Of a stretch of DNA of 45,173 nt, positions 33,745 to 41,328 are shown in pieces. A program made the position numbers and the translations under genes. Each line of letters begins with the position of its first letter. Position 1 is the stretch's first letter. The stretch covers positions 1 through 45,173 of the forward strand of contig JAHIRB010000024.1 in assembly GCA_018818885.1 (NCBI GenBank), written 5' to 3'. The DNA comes from Patescibacteria group bacterium. GTDB lineage: Bacteria; Patescibacteriota; Patescibacteriia; Buchananbacterales; SURF-54. A model generated the notes under the pieces. That model saw only the letters and a list, made by a program, of their open reading frames with translations. It did no database searches and was not told where the DNA came from.

Positions 33745-34262
33745 GAAAACAATTTACAATTAACAATTTACAATTAACAAACAAAGGTTTTACTTTAATT
33801 GAGTTGATTATCTATATCGCGATAGTATCAATAATTCTTGTTTCGATTACTTATTTAATTTTGGATGTGTTGGGAAGTCAAACAAAATCATATGCTCATC
33901 TAGAAATTGAACAAAATTTAAGATTTATAAAACAAACCATGTCAGCAGATGTAAAGTCAGCACAAGACATTAATACACTTACCGCTACAAGTTTGATATT
34001 AGAAAATGGAGTGGATGATATTACTTACACCTTTGATACAGTAGAAAACAAAATTACCAGACAAGTAGGCTCTCTACCTGCAGAAGACATAACTACCAAC
34101 GAAGTAGTGGTCATTGGAAATTTTTCAAACCTTAGTTATTTGAGCCGTAGTAGAAATATACGAGTTCATTTAGATATTACTTATTTAAATCCTAGTGATC
34201 TTGCTGATTATCGTGCAAATTTGATTGCTGATCTTACATTAACTTTAAGAGGCAGGCGTTAA
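33741..34262 (+). CDS. Minor prepilin (PilW/GspJ-like)
   Basis: 173 residues. NKGFTLIELIIYIAIVSIIL is the prepilin signal, following an unusually long 16-residue leader. The leader is encoded by a repeat of the type AATTTACAATTAAC, so part of the signal comes from repeat DNA. The start overlaps the giant-prepilin stop by four bases (ATGA). The globular part fits a GspJ/PilW-type minor pilin. It is followed by one spacer base and the next gene. Confidence 0.78.
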   Translation: MRKQFTINNLQLTNKGFTLIELIIYIAIVSIILVSITYLILDVLGSQTKSYAHLEIEQNLRFIKQTMSADVKSAQDINTLTATSLILENGVDDITYTFDTVENKITRQVGSLPAEDITTNEVVVIGNFSNLSYLSRSRNIRVHLDITYLNPSDLADYRANLIADLTLTLRGRR

Positions 34263-34263
34263 T

Positions 34264-34650
34264 ATGAAACATCATACCAATCAAAATGGATATATTGCAT
34301 TAATCTCCATGTTAATTGTTGCAGGAGTAACACTGACTATTAGTATTGCTGTAAGTTTACGTAGTATAGAAGAATTACAGATGAGTTTTTCAACCAGCCA
34401 GGCAGCGCGCAGTACTAGTTTATCAGATGCGTGCTTAGAAGAGGGGCTTAACCGTTTGAGAAAAAATTGGTCTAGTTATAGTGGTAGTTTATCAATTGAC
34501 GGTAATTTGTGTATAATAAATACAGTAGTAAACAATGGTACGGCCAGTGTCGAAGCAATTGGCACAATTGATATTTATCAACAGAAAAGTTATATTGAAA
34601 TTAATCGCGTTGATAATGCGTTAGAAGTAACTAATTGGCAACATTATTAG
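34264..34650 (+). CDS. PilX-like pilus-associated protein
   Basis: 128 residues. The N-terminus NQNGYIALISMLIVAGVTLTISIAVSLRS is one hydrophobic helix, with a Gly-Tyr junction in place of the standard G-F-T-L-x-E signal, as in PilX/GspK-type proteins. A single disulfide is possible (DACLEEG and NLCIINT). It lies between a minor prepilin and pilM on the same strand. The role as a minor pilin is inferred from position and the N-terminal helix. Confidence 0.65.
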   Translation: MKHHTNQNGYIALISMLIVAGVTLTISIAVSLRSIEELQMSFSTSQAARSTSLSDACLEEGLNRLRKNWSSYSGSLSIDGNLCIINTVVNNGTASVEAIGTIDIYQQKSYIEINRVDNALEVTNWQHY

Positions 34651-34653
34651 TCT

Positions 34654-36159
34654 ATGATATTTAGTAAAAAATTTGGTCTTGATATTTCAGACAATTCCAT
34701 TGAAGTTATGGAATTGAAAAAGATGTTTGGCAAAATAAGTCTTGTTTCTTATGGTCGAACAAAATTAGAAGGAGAAGTGGTAAAAGATGGAGTTATTAAA
34801 AAACCAGAAGTTTTGGAAAAGTATTTAAAAGAAGTTTTACAACAAGCAAAGCCAAAACCCATAACTGCTAAAGAATGTGTTTTATCGTTGCCGGAATCAA
34901 AGATTTATACTCATGTGTTTAAGATGCCGGCAAATCTTGATAATGATCAAATTAAAAATTCTTTACCTTACGAAGCAGAAAAAGTTATTCCATTTTCTAC
35001 CAAAGAAATATTTTTTGATTTTAAAGTACTAGGTAAAGAAAAAAATCAACAAAATATTTTTTACGCTGCAACCGAATATAATGTTATTGAAAGTTACAAT
35101 CAAGTTCTAAAAAAAATCGGAGTCAAACCAATTGTCTTTGAACTTGAATCGGTAAGTACTGCGCGTTCGTTAATTCGTGGCAAAGATATAAAATCACCAG
35201 TTATGGTAATGGACATTGGAGCACGAAGTACAAATTTAAGTATTTCTTATAACGGAGCAATTCATATTAGCAGAATTATCAATGTAGCAGGTAATCATTT
35301 TACCAGAGTTATTGCTAAAGAATTTGGGCTAACAGAAGAAGAAGCAGAAAAGAAAAAAGCCAAGGCTGGCTTTGACCCAACCCACGAAGAAGCAAAAATT
35401 GTATTTTTATTACAAAAACAATTTGTTAGAATTATCAAGGAATCACAAGAAGTAATAAATTATTTTAATGATACAACCCAACTAAAAGTAGAAAAAATTA
35501 TTTTAACTGGAGGTTCGTCTCAGCTACCAAAGCTAGATGAATATTTAGCAGAAAATTTATCATTACCAGTTGAAGTAGGTAAGCCAATTTCTGGATCTAA
35601 ATTAAAAAATAAAAGTGTATTTACTAAACAAGAAACTCTGTATGCTAATGTTACGGGCTTAGCTTTGAGAGCAGCTAGTTCAAAAATAAATAATAAGGAT
35701 TTGAATTTAAATTCCATCCAAGTTAAAAAATTGCAAATTGTACCTGCTAAAACAGAAAAGAAACAATGGAAAAAAATATATGTAAGTGCCGGCATTTTTA
35801 TTTTGTTGGCAATGTTTTTAGGTTTATTATTACTGGTTATCCAACGAGGAATGTTTATGTTTAAGCCGCCAGAATTTCAAAAAGTCAATATTGAAGTAGA
35901 TGAAGCTTTATTAGAACAATTCAGAGAAGGGGAAGAAGAAAAAACAATCAAACAAGTCCAGCTACCAAGACTTTTCATATCAGATCAAGTTCAGCAATTG
36001 AATGTTAGAAGCGGTCCTGGGTATAATTTTGGAGTTATTGACCAAGTTGCCTCTGGTGATGAATTTGATGTTATTAAAGAAGAAAACGGATGGTATAAAA
36101 TTGAAATTTCTCAAAACATAGAAGGCTGGGTGGTTGGTGATTTTGTTGAAATACAATAG
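34654..36159 (+). CDS. pilM: PilM fused to a transmembrane segment and SH3b domain
   Basis: 501 residues. Residues 1-340 are PilM, the actin-like cytoplasmic ring protein: FGLDISDNSIEVMELKK, VMDIGARSTNLSI (phosphate loop) and KIILTGGSSQLPKLDEYL. Standard PilM ends there. Here a hydrophobic segment follows (IYVSAGIFILLAMFLGLLLLVIQ, near 375-395), then a linker and an SH3b domain (NVRSGPGYNFGVIDQVASGDEF ... GWYKIEI ... GWVVGDFVEI, 440-501). The fold would place the SH3b outside the membrane, where it could bind cell wall. No PilN or PilO gene is nearby, so this fusion may do part of their work. Confidence 0.88.
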   Translation: MIFSKKFGLDISDNSIEVMELKKMFGKISLVSYGRTKLEGEVVKDGVIKKPEVLEKYLKEVLQQAKPKPITAKECVLSLPESKIYTHVFKMPANLDNDQIKNSLPYEAEKVIPFSTKEIFFDFKVLGKEKNQQNIFYAATEYNVIESYNQVLKKIGVKPIVFELESVSTARSLIRGKDIKSPVMVMDIGARSTNLSISYNGAIHISRIINVAGNHFTRVIAKEFGLTEEEAEKKKAKAGFDPTHEEAKIVFLLQKQFVRIIKESQEVINYFNDTTQLKVEKIILTGGSSQLPKLDEYLAENLSLPVEVGKPISGSKLKNKSVFTKQETLYANVTGLALRAASSKINNKDLNLNSIQVKKLQIVPAKTEKKQWKKIYVSAGIFILLAMFLGLLLLVIQRGMFMFKPPEFQKVNIEVDEALLEQFREGEEEKTIKQVQLPRLFISDQVQQLNVRSGPGYNFGVIDQVASGDEFDVIKEENGWYKIEISQNIEGWVVGDFVEIQ

Positions 36160-36182
36160 TTTTTATATGTTTTATTTTGTGT

Positions 36183-36188
36183 TATAAT
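36183..36188 (+). promoter_or_regulatory. Extended -10 promoter of the major pilin genes
   Basis: TGTTATAAT with TATAAT at 36183-36188, 34 bases before the pilin ATG at 36222. It gives the pilins their own transcription start within the pilus locus, consistent with a need for more product than the assembly genes. Confidence 0.5.
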
Positions 36189-36221
36189 TAATCATATTGT
36201 GGATAAAATAAATTGTTAATT

Positions 36222-36695
36222 ATGAAAAATAAAAAAGCTTTTACTTTAATTGAATTGTTAATTGTTATAGCTATTATTGCAATTTTAGCAGCAATTGTTT
36301 ATGTTGCGGTCGATCCCGCACGTAGAATGGCAGAATCAAGAAACGCAACACGATGGAGTGAAGTTAATTCAATTCTTAATGCAGTTTTGAAATATACATC
36401 AGATAATAAGGGAGGATTACCAGCAAATTTAGCAGGTGCGGCAGCCAATAATTATTTTGTATTAGGTACTTCAAGTACTGGATGCAATCTTGAATGCGGT
36501 GCGCAGATAACTGCAACAGCATGTTTAAATCTAGAAAGTAATCTAGTAGATAATTATATTTCGCAAATCCCAACTGATCCTAGTTCTGGAACGAGTTTGA
36601 ACACAGATTATTATATTATGAGAACAGCTAATAACAGAATAACAGTTGGTGCTTGCGATCCCGAAAGAAGCGCAGTGATAAGTGTACAACGTTAA
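36222..36695 (+). CDS. Type IV major-type pilin, paralogue 1
   Basis: 157 residues. KKAFTLIELLIVIAIIAILAAIVYVAVDPARRMAES is the prepilin signal plus hydrophobic helix; cleavage after Ala before Phe with Glu5 conserved. Four Cys residues (GCNLECG, TACLNLE, GACDPE) suggest two disulfides in the globular head. The protein ends with DPERSAVISVQR, matching its neighbour. TTG 36213 is a weaker start. It lacks a terminator and is followed 21 bases later by paralogue 2. Confidence 0.9.
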   Translation: MKNKKAFTLIELLIVIAIIAILAAIVYVAVDPARRMAESRNATRWSEVNSILNAVLKYTSDNKGGLPANLAGAAANNYFVLGTSSTGCNLECGAQITATACLNLESNLVDNYISQIPTDPSSGTSLNTDYYIMRTANNRITVGACDPERSAVISVQR

Positions 36696-36716
36696 ATAAT
36701 TAAATAATATAAATAT

Positions 36717-37214
36717 ATGAAAAACAAAAGCCTTTCGATAAATTCAAGACGTCGAGGTTTTACGCTAATTGAATTGCTGATTGTAATTGGTATCATAGCA
36801 ATTTTAGCAGCTATTATTTATGTTGCGGTCGATCCCGCACGTAGATTAGCAGAAGCTAGAAATGCTGATCGTTGGTCATCTGCCAACTCAATTTTAAATG
36901 GTGTGCTTAAGTTTACGGTTGATAAAGCTGGCAGCTTGCCTACAAATCTGGACACCGCAACGGCAGGACTTTATTATGTCTTAGGAACAGCAGCTTCTGG
37001 GTGTGACGCCACATGTACTGCTCAAACAACACAAGCAGCTTGTTTAGACTTAAGTGGTGATTTGGTTGATGAATATTTAACATCAATGCCAATTGATCCA
37101 AGTACAGGAACAGCAGCTAATACCGATTATTACATCATGAAATCTGCTGGTGGTAGAATAACTGCAGGTGCATGCGACCCAGAAAGAAGTGCAGTAATTA
37201 GTGTTTCAAGATAA
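36717..37214 (+). CDS. Type IV major-type pilin, paralogue 2
   Basis: 165 residues. RRGFTLIELLIVIGIIAILAAIIYVAVDPARRLAEARNADRW is the signal and helix, and the whole protein aligns with paralogue 1, including the Cys pattern and the ending DPERSAVISVSR. A DNA stretch covering VAVDPAR is identical in the two genes while the head domains differ, which suggests duplication with gene conversion in the helix region. A terminator follows at 37232-37268. Confidence 0.9.
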   Translation: MKNKSLSINSRRRGFTLIELLIVIGIIAILAAIIYVAVDPARRLAEARNADRWSSANSILNGVLKFTVDKAGSLPTNLDTATAGLYYVLGTAASGCDATCTAQTTQAACLDLSGDLVDEYLTSMPIDPSTGTAANTDYYIMKSAGGRITAGACDPERSAVISVSR

Positions 37215-37231
37215 AATTTATTGAACATAAT

Positions 37232-37268
37232 AAAAACCCTCGTTATTTAAGGGGGTTTTTATTTTTTT
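37232..37268 (+). terminator. Intrinsic terminator of the pilin genes
   Basis: AAAAACCC (37232-37239) and GGGTTTTT (37253-37260) form the stem, and a further T-run ends at 37268. Confidence 0.8.
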
Positions 37269-37278
37269 ATGATTTTGC

Positions 37279-37406
37279 TATAATGTATATATGCTCTGTA
37301 GTGATCCAGTAAAAATTAAATTAGCACACTATTGGGTCTATAATTTTACATTCAACATAATATTTAATAAATAATCCCTTGTCCAATTTACGGGACTACT
37401 ACAGGG
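37279..37406 (+). promoter_or_regulatory. Promoter and stem-loop leader A
   Basis: Extended -10 TGCTATAAT (TATAAT at 37279-37284) starts a leader of about 115 bases. Its 5' arm 37294-37313 (CTCTGTAGTGATCC...) pairs with the 3' arm 37387-37406 (...GGGACTACTACAGGG), about 18 of 20 positions counting two G-U pairs, bringing the 5' end next to the start codon at 37408. GGG at the arm end is only one base from the ATG, so no ordinary ribosome binding site is free. The loop is AT-rich. A related leader precedes the next gene. Confidence 0.6.
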
Positions 37407-37407
37407 T

Positions 37408-37623
37408 ATGGTAGAAAAATCAACAGTACAAGAAGTCATTAGAAAAGAAATCGCTATAGAAGACGATATGATTGATTTGTATACTAGAATTTTAAAAGAA
37501 GAACCAATAATGAAAAAACTAAACGAAAATGATAAAAATATGGTAAATGAAATAATAAATATTTTACTAAGAGATACTAAAAATCACATAAAGACAATGA
37601 ATGATATTTTAAAGGCTATATAA
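37408..37623 (+). CDS. Half-ferritin-like small protein 1
   Basis: 71 residues, two predicted helices. AIEDDMIDLYTRIL and LLRDTKNHIKTMNDIL hold acidic residues, a Tyr and a His in the order used by one helix pair of a ferritin-like/rubrerythrin four-helix bundle (E..D...Y and D..xH). Two copies would make one di-iron site by dimerising. Metal or peroxide handling is suggested by this only. Its ATG lies directly after the 3' arm of a long stem-loop leader. Confidence 0.55.
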   Translation: MVEKSTVQEVIRKEIAIEDDMIDLYTRILKEEPIMKKLNENDKNMVNEIINILLRDTKNHIKTMNDILKAI

Positions 37624-37737
37624 TATGCCCAGTAGTGAACCCCGTAAAAGTTTTAGGTTACTACTTGATCATAATAATTTGTCAATCATATAAAATTATA
37701 AATAATTATTAATCCCATATACGGGGCTACTACTAGG
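37619..37737 (+). promoter_or_regulatory. Promoter and stem-loop leader B
   Basis: TATAAT (37619-37624) overlaps the stop of the previous gene. The 5' arm 37628-37646 (CCCAGTAGTGAACCCCGTA) pairs with the 3' arm 37720-37737 (TACGGGGCTACTACTAGG) apart from a short mismatch, again ending one base before an ATG (37739). Leaders A and B share GTAGTGA.CC in the 5' arm and ACGGG.CTACTAC in the 3' arm, while the loop sequences differ. Confidence 0.6.
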
Positions 37738-37738
37738 T

Positions 37739-37933
37739 ATGGCCAAAGAAGGAATAATACAAAATTTAGAAAATGCTATCAATTTAGAAGAACAAGCTCA
37801 AGGAGCATGCGAAGAGTTAATGAGTTTTTTTGCAGATAAGCAAACAATTGATACTATTAGATATGTTCGAGATGACGAAACAAAACATATCGGTTTAGTT
37901 AGAGAGCTAATTAGAATTATAAAGAAGTATTAG
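37739..37933 (+). CDS. Half-ferritin-like small protein 2
   Basis: 64 residues. AINLEEQAQGACEELMSFF and RDDETKHIGLVRELIRII carry the E-x-x-A...C and D-E-x-x-H pattern of a rubrerythrin/ferritin helix pair more clearly than its neighbour. Only half of a four-helix bundle is encoded, so a homodimer, or a heterodimer with protein 1, is expected. It has the same leader type. The DJ-1/PfpI gene starts three bases after its stop, so the two are probably cotranscribed. Confidence 0.6.
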   Translation: MAKEGIIQNLENAINLEEQAQGACEELMSFFADKQTIDTIRYVRDDETKHIGLVRELIRIIKKY

Positions 37934-37936
37934 TCT

Positions 37937-38449
37937 ATGGCAAAAAAAGTAGTTTTTATTATTTCACAAAATAACTTTAGGGACGAAGAACTGCAAAAAC
38001 CTAGGGAATTATTATTAGATAGAGAATTTGATGTTTCAATAGCCGCACCTCAAAAGGAATTAGCAAAAGGAAGATTGGGTGCTGAGATAGAACCTGATTT
38101 AACCTGGGAGGAAGTTTCTGTAGATGATTTTGATGCCATTGTATTTGTTGGTGGGCCTGGAATGAAAGAAAATTTAGAAAATGTTAGATTAATTGAGTTA
38201 GCAGGGGAATTTGCTAAAGCTGGAAAAATAGTAAGTGCAATTTGTGTAGCGCCTTCTATTTTAGCTAATGCTGGATTGTTGATGGGCAAGAAAGTTACTG
38301 CTTTTTCAACAGAAGAAGAAAATATCATAAATAAAGGATCAGAATACACAGGAATGCCAGTTGAAGTCTCAGGTAATATAATTACTGCCAAAGACCCTGA
38401 AGCAGCAATAGATTTTGGAGAAAAAATCGCTTGGCAATTAGGTGAATAA
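37937..38449 (+). CDS. DJ-1/PfpI-family protein
   Basis: 170 residues of the DJ-1/PfpI class I glutamine-amidotransferase-like fold. VFIISQNNFRDEEL opens the fold with the conserved Glu, DAIVFVGGPG follows, and SAICVAPSILANAGLL contains the nucleophile-elbow Cys near 105; EYTGMPVEVSGNIITAKDP closes it. Family members are proteases, deglycases or stress chaperones. Its position after two ferritin-like genes fits an oxidative-stress unit; that grouping is inference. A strong terminator follows. Confidence 0.9.
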   Translation: MAKKVVFIISQNNFRDEELQKPRELLLDREFDVSIAAPQKELAKGRLGAEIEPDLTWEEVSVDDFDAIVFVGGPGMKENLENVRLIELAGEFAKAGKIVSAICVAPSILANAGLLMGKKVTAFSTEEENIINKGSEYTGMPVEVSGNIITAKDPEAAIDFGEKIAWQLGE

Positions 38450-38465
38450 TCAATAGTAACTTAAT

Positions 38466-38503
38466 AAGAACCAACTCCTCGTCAGGAGTTGGTTCTTTTA
38501 GTT
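38466..38503 (+). terminator. Strong intrinsic terminator
   Basis: AAGAACCAACTCCT-CGTC-AGGAGTTGGTTCTT is a 14-bp perfect stem (38466-38497) with a following T-run. It closes the ferritin-like/DJ-1 unit; the genes beyond run in the other direction. Confidence 0.9.
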
Positions 38504-38517
38504 TTGTTTTTTTGATT

Positions 38518-38727
38518 TTAGTATTTCCTCGCTATTGTTTCGCTTTCTATATTTTTTGTATATTTTGCGTGTTGATAAATTTTTGAAATAACATTGAACA
38601 TCAGGAAGCTAAAAATAAAAATCAATACTACAGTCCACAAAAAAGTTTTTCTTTGTTTTTTTGGTCTAGTATACCAACCAAAAGTACTAATGGGATCAAT
38701 CCGATGCTTTATGGTTTGATATATCAT
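38518..38727 (-). CDS. Small single-span membrane protein, hypothetical
   Basis: 69 residues. TFLWTVVLIFIFSFLMFNVIS is one membrane helix after a basic N-terminus (RPKKQRK), so the short N-terminal part should face the cytoplasm. No family recognised. It starts four bases after the stop of the HTH gene upstream on the same strand and is likely translated from that transcript. Confidence 0.6.
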   Translation of the reverse strand: MIYQTIKHRIDPISTFGWYTRPKKQRKTFLWTVVLIFIFSFLMFNVISKIYQHAKYTKNIESETIARKY

Positions 38728-38731
38728 AGCT

Positions 38732-38911
38732 TTAACTTCTATGTTTATTCATAAAATCTACTAGATCTTTTTCAAACACTCTATAGGTTTTCCTCCCCAG
38801 TTTTGAAGATTTTAATTGACCTGATTCCACCCAACGATAAACAGTGCGCAAACTAACCTTAAAAACTTGCGCTACTTCCTCTAGCGTGTAAATGTTTAAA
38901 TTACTTGACAT
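38732..38911 (-). CDS. Excisionase/MerR-like HTH DNA-binding protein
   Basis: 59 residues. IYTLEEVAQVFKVSLRTVYRW is an HTH_17/Xis-type helix-turn-helix, followed by the wing GQLKSSKLGRKTYRVFEKDLVDFM. Proteins of this type direct excision or act as local repressors. Two upstream promoters share a 16-base sequence that may be its operator. It precedes a membrane-protein gene. The SD is weak. Confidence 0.85.
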   Translation of the reverse strand: MSSNLNIYTLEEVAQVFKVSLRTVYRWVESGQLKSSKLGRKTYRVFEKDLVDFMNKHRS

Positions 38912-38978
38912 TAATAAGCGGGGATAAGAGTTAAATTGATTTATGCACCTACTTGACCCGTTATACGGGGATACATTA

Positions 38979-39119
38979 ATTTTAGCTCTTTATGTCTTCC
39001 ATTGTCAACAAAAAGGTATCCACAATACATAATAATACGTAAAATAGCATAATAAATCATTAAATTACTATATACATCATCATAACTAATAATATAGTTC
39101 TATTGTCTTCCATTGTCAA
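38979..39119 (-). promoter_or_regulatory. Two tandem promoters sharing a 16-base element
   Basis: On the minus strand TTGACAATGGAAGACA occurs at 38993-39008 and 39104-39119. The proximal copy gives TTGACA, 18 bases, TAAAAT (38979-38984); the distal gives TTGACA, 17 bases, TATATT (39091-39096). The identity extends well past the -35 hexamer, so a regulator may bind there. The leader from the proximal start contains CCCCGTATAACGGG, which can fold. Confidence 0.6.
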
Positions 39120-39135
39120 ATAATAGATAAGGTTA

Positions 39136-39164
39136 TTGTAACAACATAATAAATAGTGTAAAAT
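39136..39164 (+). promoter_or_regulatory. uvrB promoter
   Basis: TTGTAA (39136-39141), 17 bases, TAAAAT (39159-39164). About 200 leader bases follow, including GGGACC-AAT-GGTCTC near 39193-39207 and a palindromic repeat (39265-39362). No LexA-like operator is evident. Confidence 0.5.
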
Positions 39165-39264
39165 GTATAAGTAACTAAATATCTAATAAAAAAGGGACCA
39201 ATGGTCTCTAATTTGTACTTGTAAAGTTTTAACAAAATAGAGCATATACCCCTAAACACTCTAT

Positions 39265-39362
39265 GTCATTGCGAGCGAATGCGAAGTAATCTCCCTGACC
39301 AAGGAGATTACTTCATCCCCCGTAAAAGTGCTTCTAGCGATCTATGGGGTTCTCGCAATGAC
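39265..39362. repeat. Palindromic interspersed repeat before uvrB
   Basis: GTCATTGCGAG at the left and CTCGCAATGAC at the right are exact inverse complements. AGTAATCTCC and GGAGATTACTT form an inner pair. This is a type of roughly 100-base repeat found widely in bacterial genomes. The uvrB ribosome binding site follows it directly. Confidence 0.85.
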
Positions 39363-39374
39363 GTGAAGGTCAAA

Positions 39375-41321
39375 ATGACAAAGAAACATATGTCTTTTGA
39401 GTTAGTTTCACAATACAAACCCCGTGGTGATCAGCCGCAAGCAATTGATAAGCTGGTGAAAGGGTTTAAAAAATATCCTCAGCAGACTCTTTTGGGTGTG
39501 ACAGGATCTGGAAAAACTTTTACTATGGCAAACTTAATACAAAAAGTTGGTAGGCCCACTCTGGTCTTGTCTCATAATAAAACTTTGGCTGCACAACTAT
39601 ATAACGAGTTTTCAAATTTTTTTCCAAAAAATAAAGTTTGTTATTTTGTTTCTTTTTATGATTATTACCAGCCAGAAAGTTATATGCCGAAAACTGATAC
39701 CTATATTGAAAAAGATACTTCAATCAACGAAAAAATTGAGAGGCTAAGAATGGAGGCTGCAAGTTCACTATTATATCGCGACGACGTAATTATTGTTGCG
39801 TCAGTTTCATGTATATATTCCTTGGGCCCTCCACAGGAATTTGAAAATGAATCTTTAAGCTTAGCTGTTAAGAAAACTAAAATTAATGGTCCAGATGATC
39901 TAGCTATGAAATTAGTGAAGATGCAGTACGAAAGAAATGACGTAGATTTGAAACCAGGCAGATTCAGGAAAAAAGGTGACACAGTAGATTTAGTTCAGGG
40001 CAGTGGAACCACGATCATAAGAATAGAATTTTTTGGTGACGAAATTGAATCAATCAAAGAATTACATCCAATAACCGGAAGTACAATGAATTTAATGTCG
40101 GAAATTCAAATTTTTCCAGCGAGGCCTTTTGCTTATCCAGAAAGTACAAAATCATCTGCCATACGATCAATTCGTCAGGAACTCGGTGAGCATTTATTAA
40201 AACTAGAAAATATCGAAAAATATCGTCTCAGTCAAAGAACCAATTATGATTTAGAAATGATCGAGCAGTTAGGTTACTGCAAAGGCATAGAAAATTATTC
40301 ACGTCATTTTGATGGCAGAAAACCAGGAGTAGCACCATGCACATTACTAGATTATTTTAAATATAAAAATGGTGATGATTGGTTAATGATTGTTGATGAA
40401 AGCCATGCTAGCTTGCCGCAAGTTCGTGGAATGTATGAGGGAGATAAGTCGCGCAAGCAAAATTTAGTTGATTACGGCTGGCGTCTGCCGTCTGCATTTG
40501 ATAATCGCCCACTGAAATTTAATGAGTTTAAAAAGTTTTTAAATCATGTGGTATATACCTCTGCCACGCCTTCAGAATACGAAATTCAAAATTCTGGCCA
40601 AGTGATAGAACAAATTATTAGACCAACAGGATTAGTAGATCCATCCATTGAAATTAGATCTACCCAAGGACAGATAGAAGATTTAATTAGCGAAGTTAAG
40701 CAAGTAGTCAATAAAGGATATAGAATATTAGTAACCACCTTAACAAAACGCATGGCAGAAGAGCTTACTAAATATCTTCAAGAGGCAGACATAAAAGCAG
40801 AATACTTGCATTCAGAAATAGATACTTTAGAAAGAAATGAAATTATTAAGAATTTACGCCTGGCAAAGTTTGATGTATTGGTTGGAATTAATTTACTTAG
40901 AGAGGGTCTCGATCTACCAGAAGTAGCTTTAGTTGCCATATTAGATGCAGATAAAGAGGGGTTTTTAAGAAATGCTAGAAGTTTAATCCAAACAGCTGGT
41001 CGGGCTGCACGTAACGTTGATTCAAAAGTTATTATGTATGCAGACAAAACTACGCATTCTATGCAAGAAGCAATTGACGAAACTAATAGACGTCGAAAGA
41101 TCCAGCAAGCATATAATAAAAAGCATAATATTACACCAAAATCTATTCAAAAAGCAATTGCAGAGGAAGAAGTTGTAATTGAACCAGGAGAAAAAGGCAA
41201 AGAGTTAGATCGAGATAAAGTTATCATCGATTTAGAACTACAGATGCGACAAGCTGCGGAAGATTTAGATTTTGAACACGCAATTGATCTAAGAGAAAAA
41301 ATTAATAAATTAAAGCATTAA
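39375..41321 (+). CDS. uvrB: Excinuclease ABC subunit B
   Basis: 648 residues; the DNA-damage-verification helicase of nucleotide excision repair. FELVSQYKPRGDQPQAID, TLLGVTGSGKTFTMAN (Walker A near residue 45), SFYDYYQPESYMP (beta-hairpin), VDESHASLPQVRG, VGINLLREGLDLPEV and QTAGRAARN are all intact; the C-terminal UVR motif DLEFEHAIDLREKI-like sequence is present as DLDFEHAIDLREKI. ATG 39375 has AAGGT seven bases ahead; the open frame upstream only reads through a repeat. ATG 39390 is an alternative. Confidence 0.97.
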   Translation: MTKKHMSFELVSQYKPRGDQPQAIDKLVKGFKKYPQQTLLGVTGSGKTFTMANLIQKVGRPTLVLSHNKTLAAQLYNEFSNFFPKNKVCYFVSFYDYYQPESYMPKTDTYIEKDTSINEKIERLRMEAASSLLYRDDVIIVASVSCIYSLGPPQEFENESLSLAVKKTKINGPDDLAMKLVKMQYERNDVDLKPGRFRKKGDTVDLVQGSGTTIIRIEFFGDEIESIKELHPITGSTMNLMSEIQIFPARPFAYPESTKSSAIRSIRQELGEHLLKLENIEKYRLSQRTNYDLEMIEQLGYCKGIENYSRHFDGRKPGVAPCTLLDYFKYKNGDDWLMIVDESHASLPQVRGMYEGDKSRKQNLVDYGWRLPSAFDNRPLKFNEFKKFLNHVVYTSATPSEYEIQNSGQVIEQIIRPTGLVDPSIEIRSTQGQIEDLISEVKQVVNKGYRILVTTLTKRMAEELTKYLQEADIKAEYLHSEIDTLERNEIIKNLRLAKFDVLVGINLLREGLDLPEVALVAILDADKEGFLRNARSLIQTAGRAARNVDSKVIMYADKTTHSMQEAIDETNRRRKIQQAYNKKHNITPKSIQKAIAEEEVVIEPGEKGKELDRDKVIIDLELQMRQAAEDLDFEHAIDLREKINKLKH

Positions 41322-41328
41322 CATTGCC

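Noticed and set aside
39279-39374. Longer N-terminus of UvrB.
   Set aside because: The upstream frame only translates the palindromic repeat; a good ribosome binding site precedes ATG 39375 and the protein then matches the family start.
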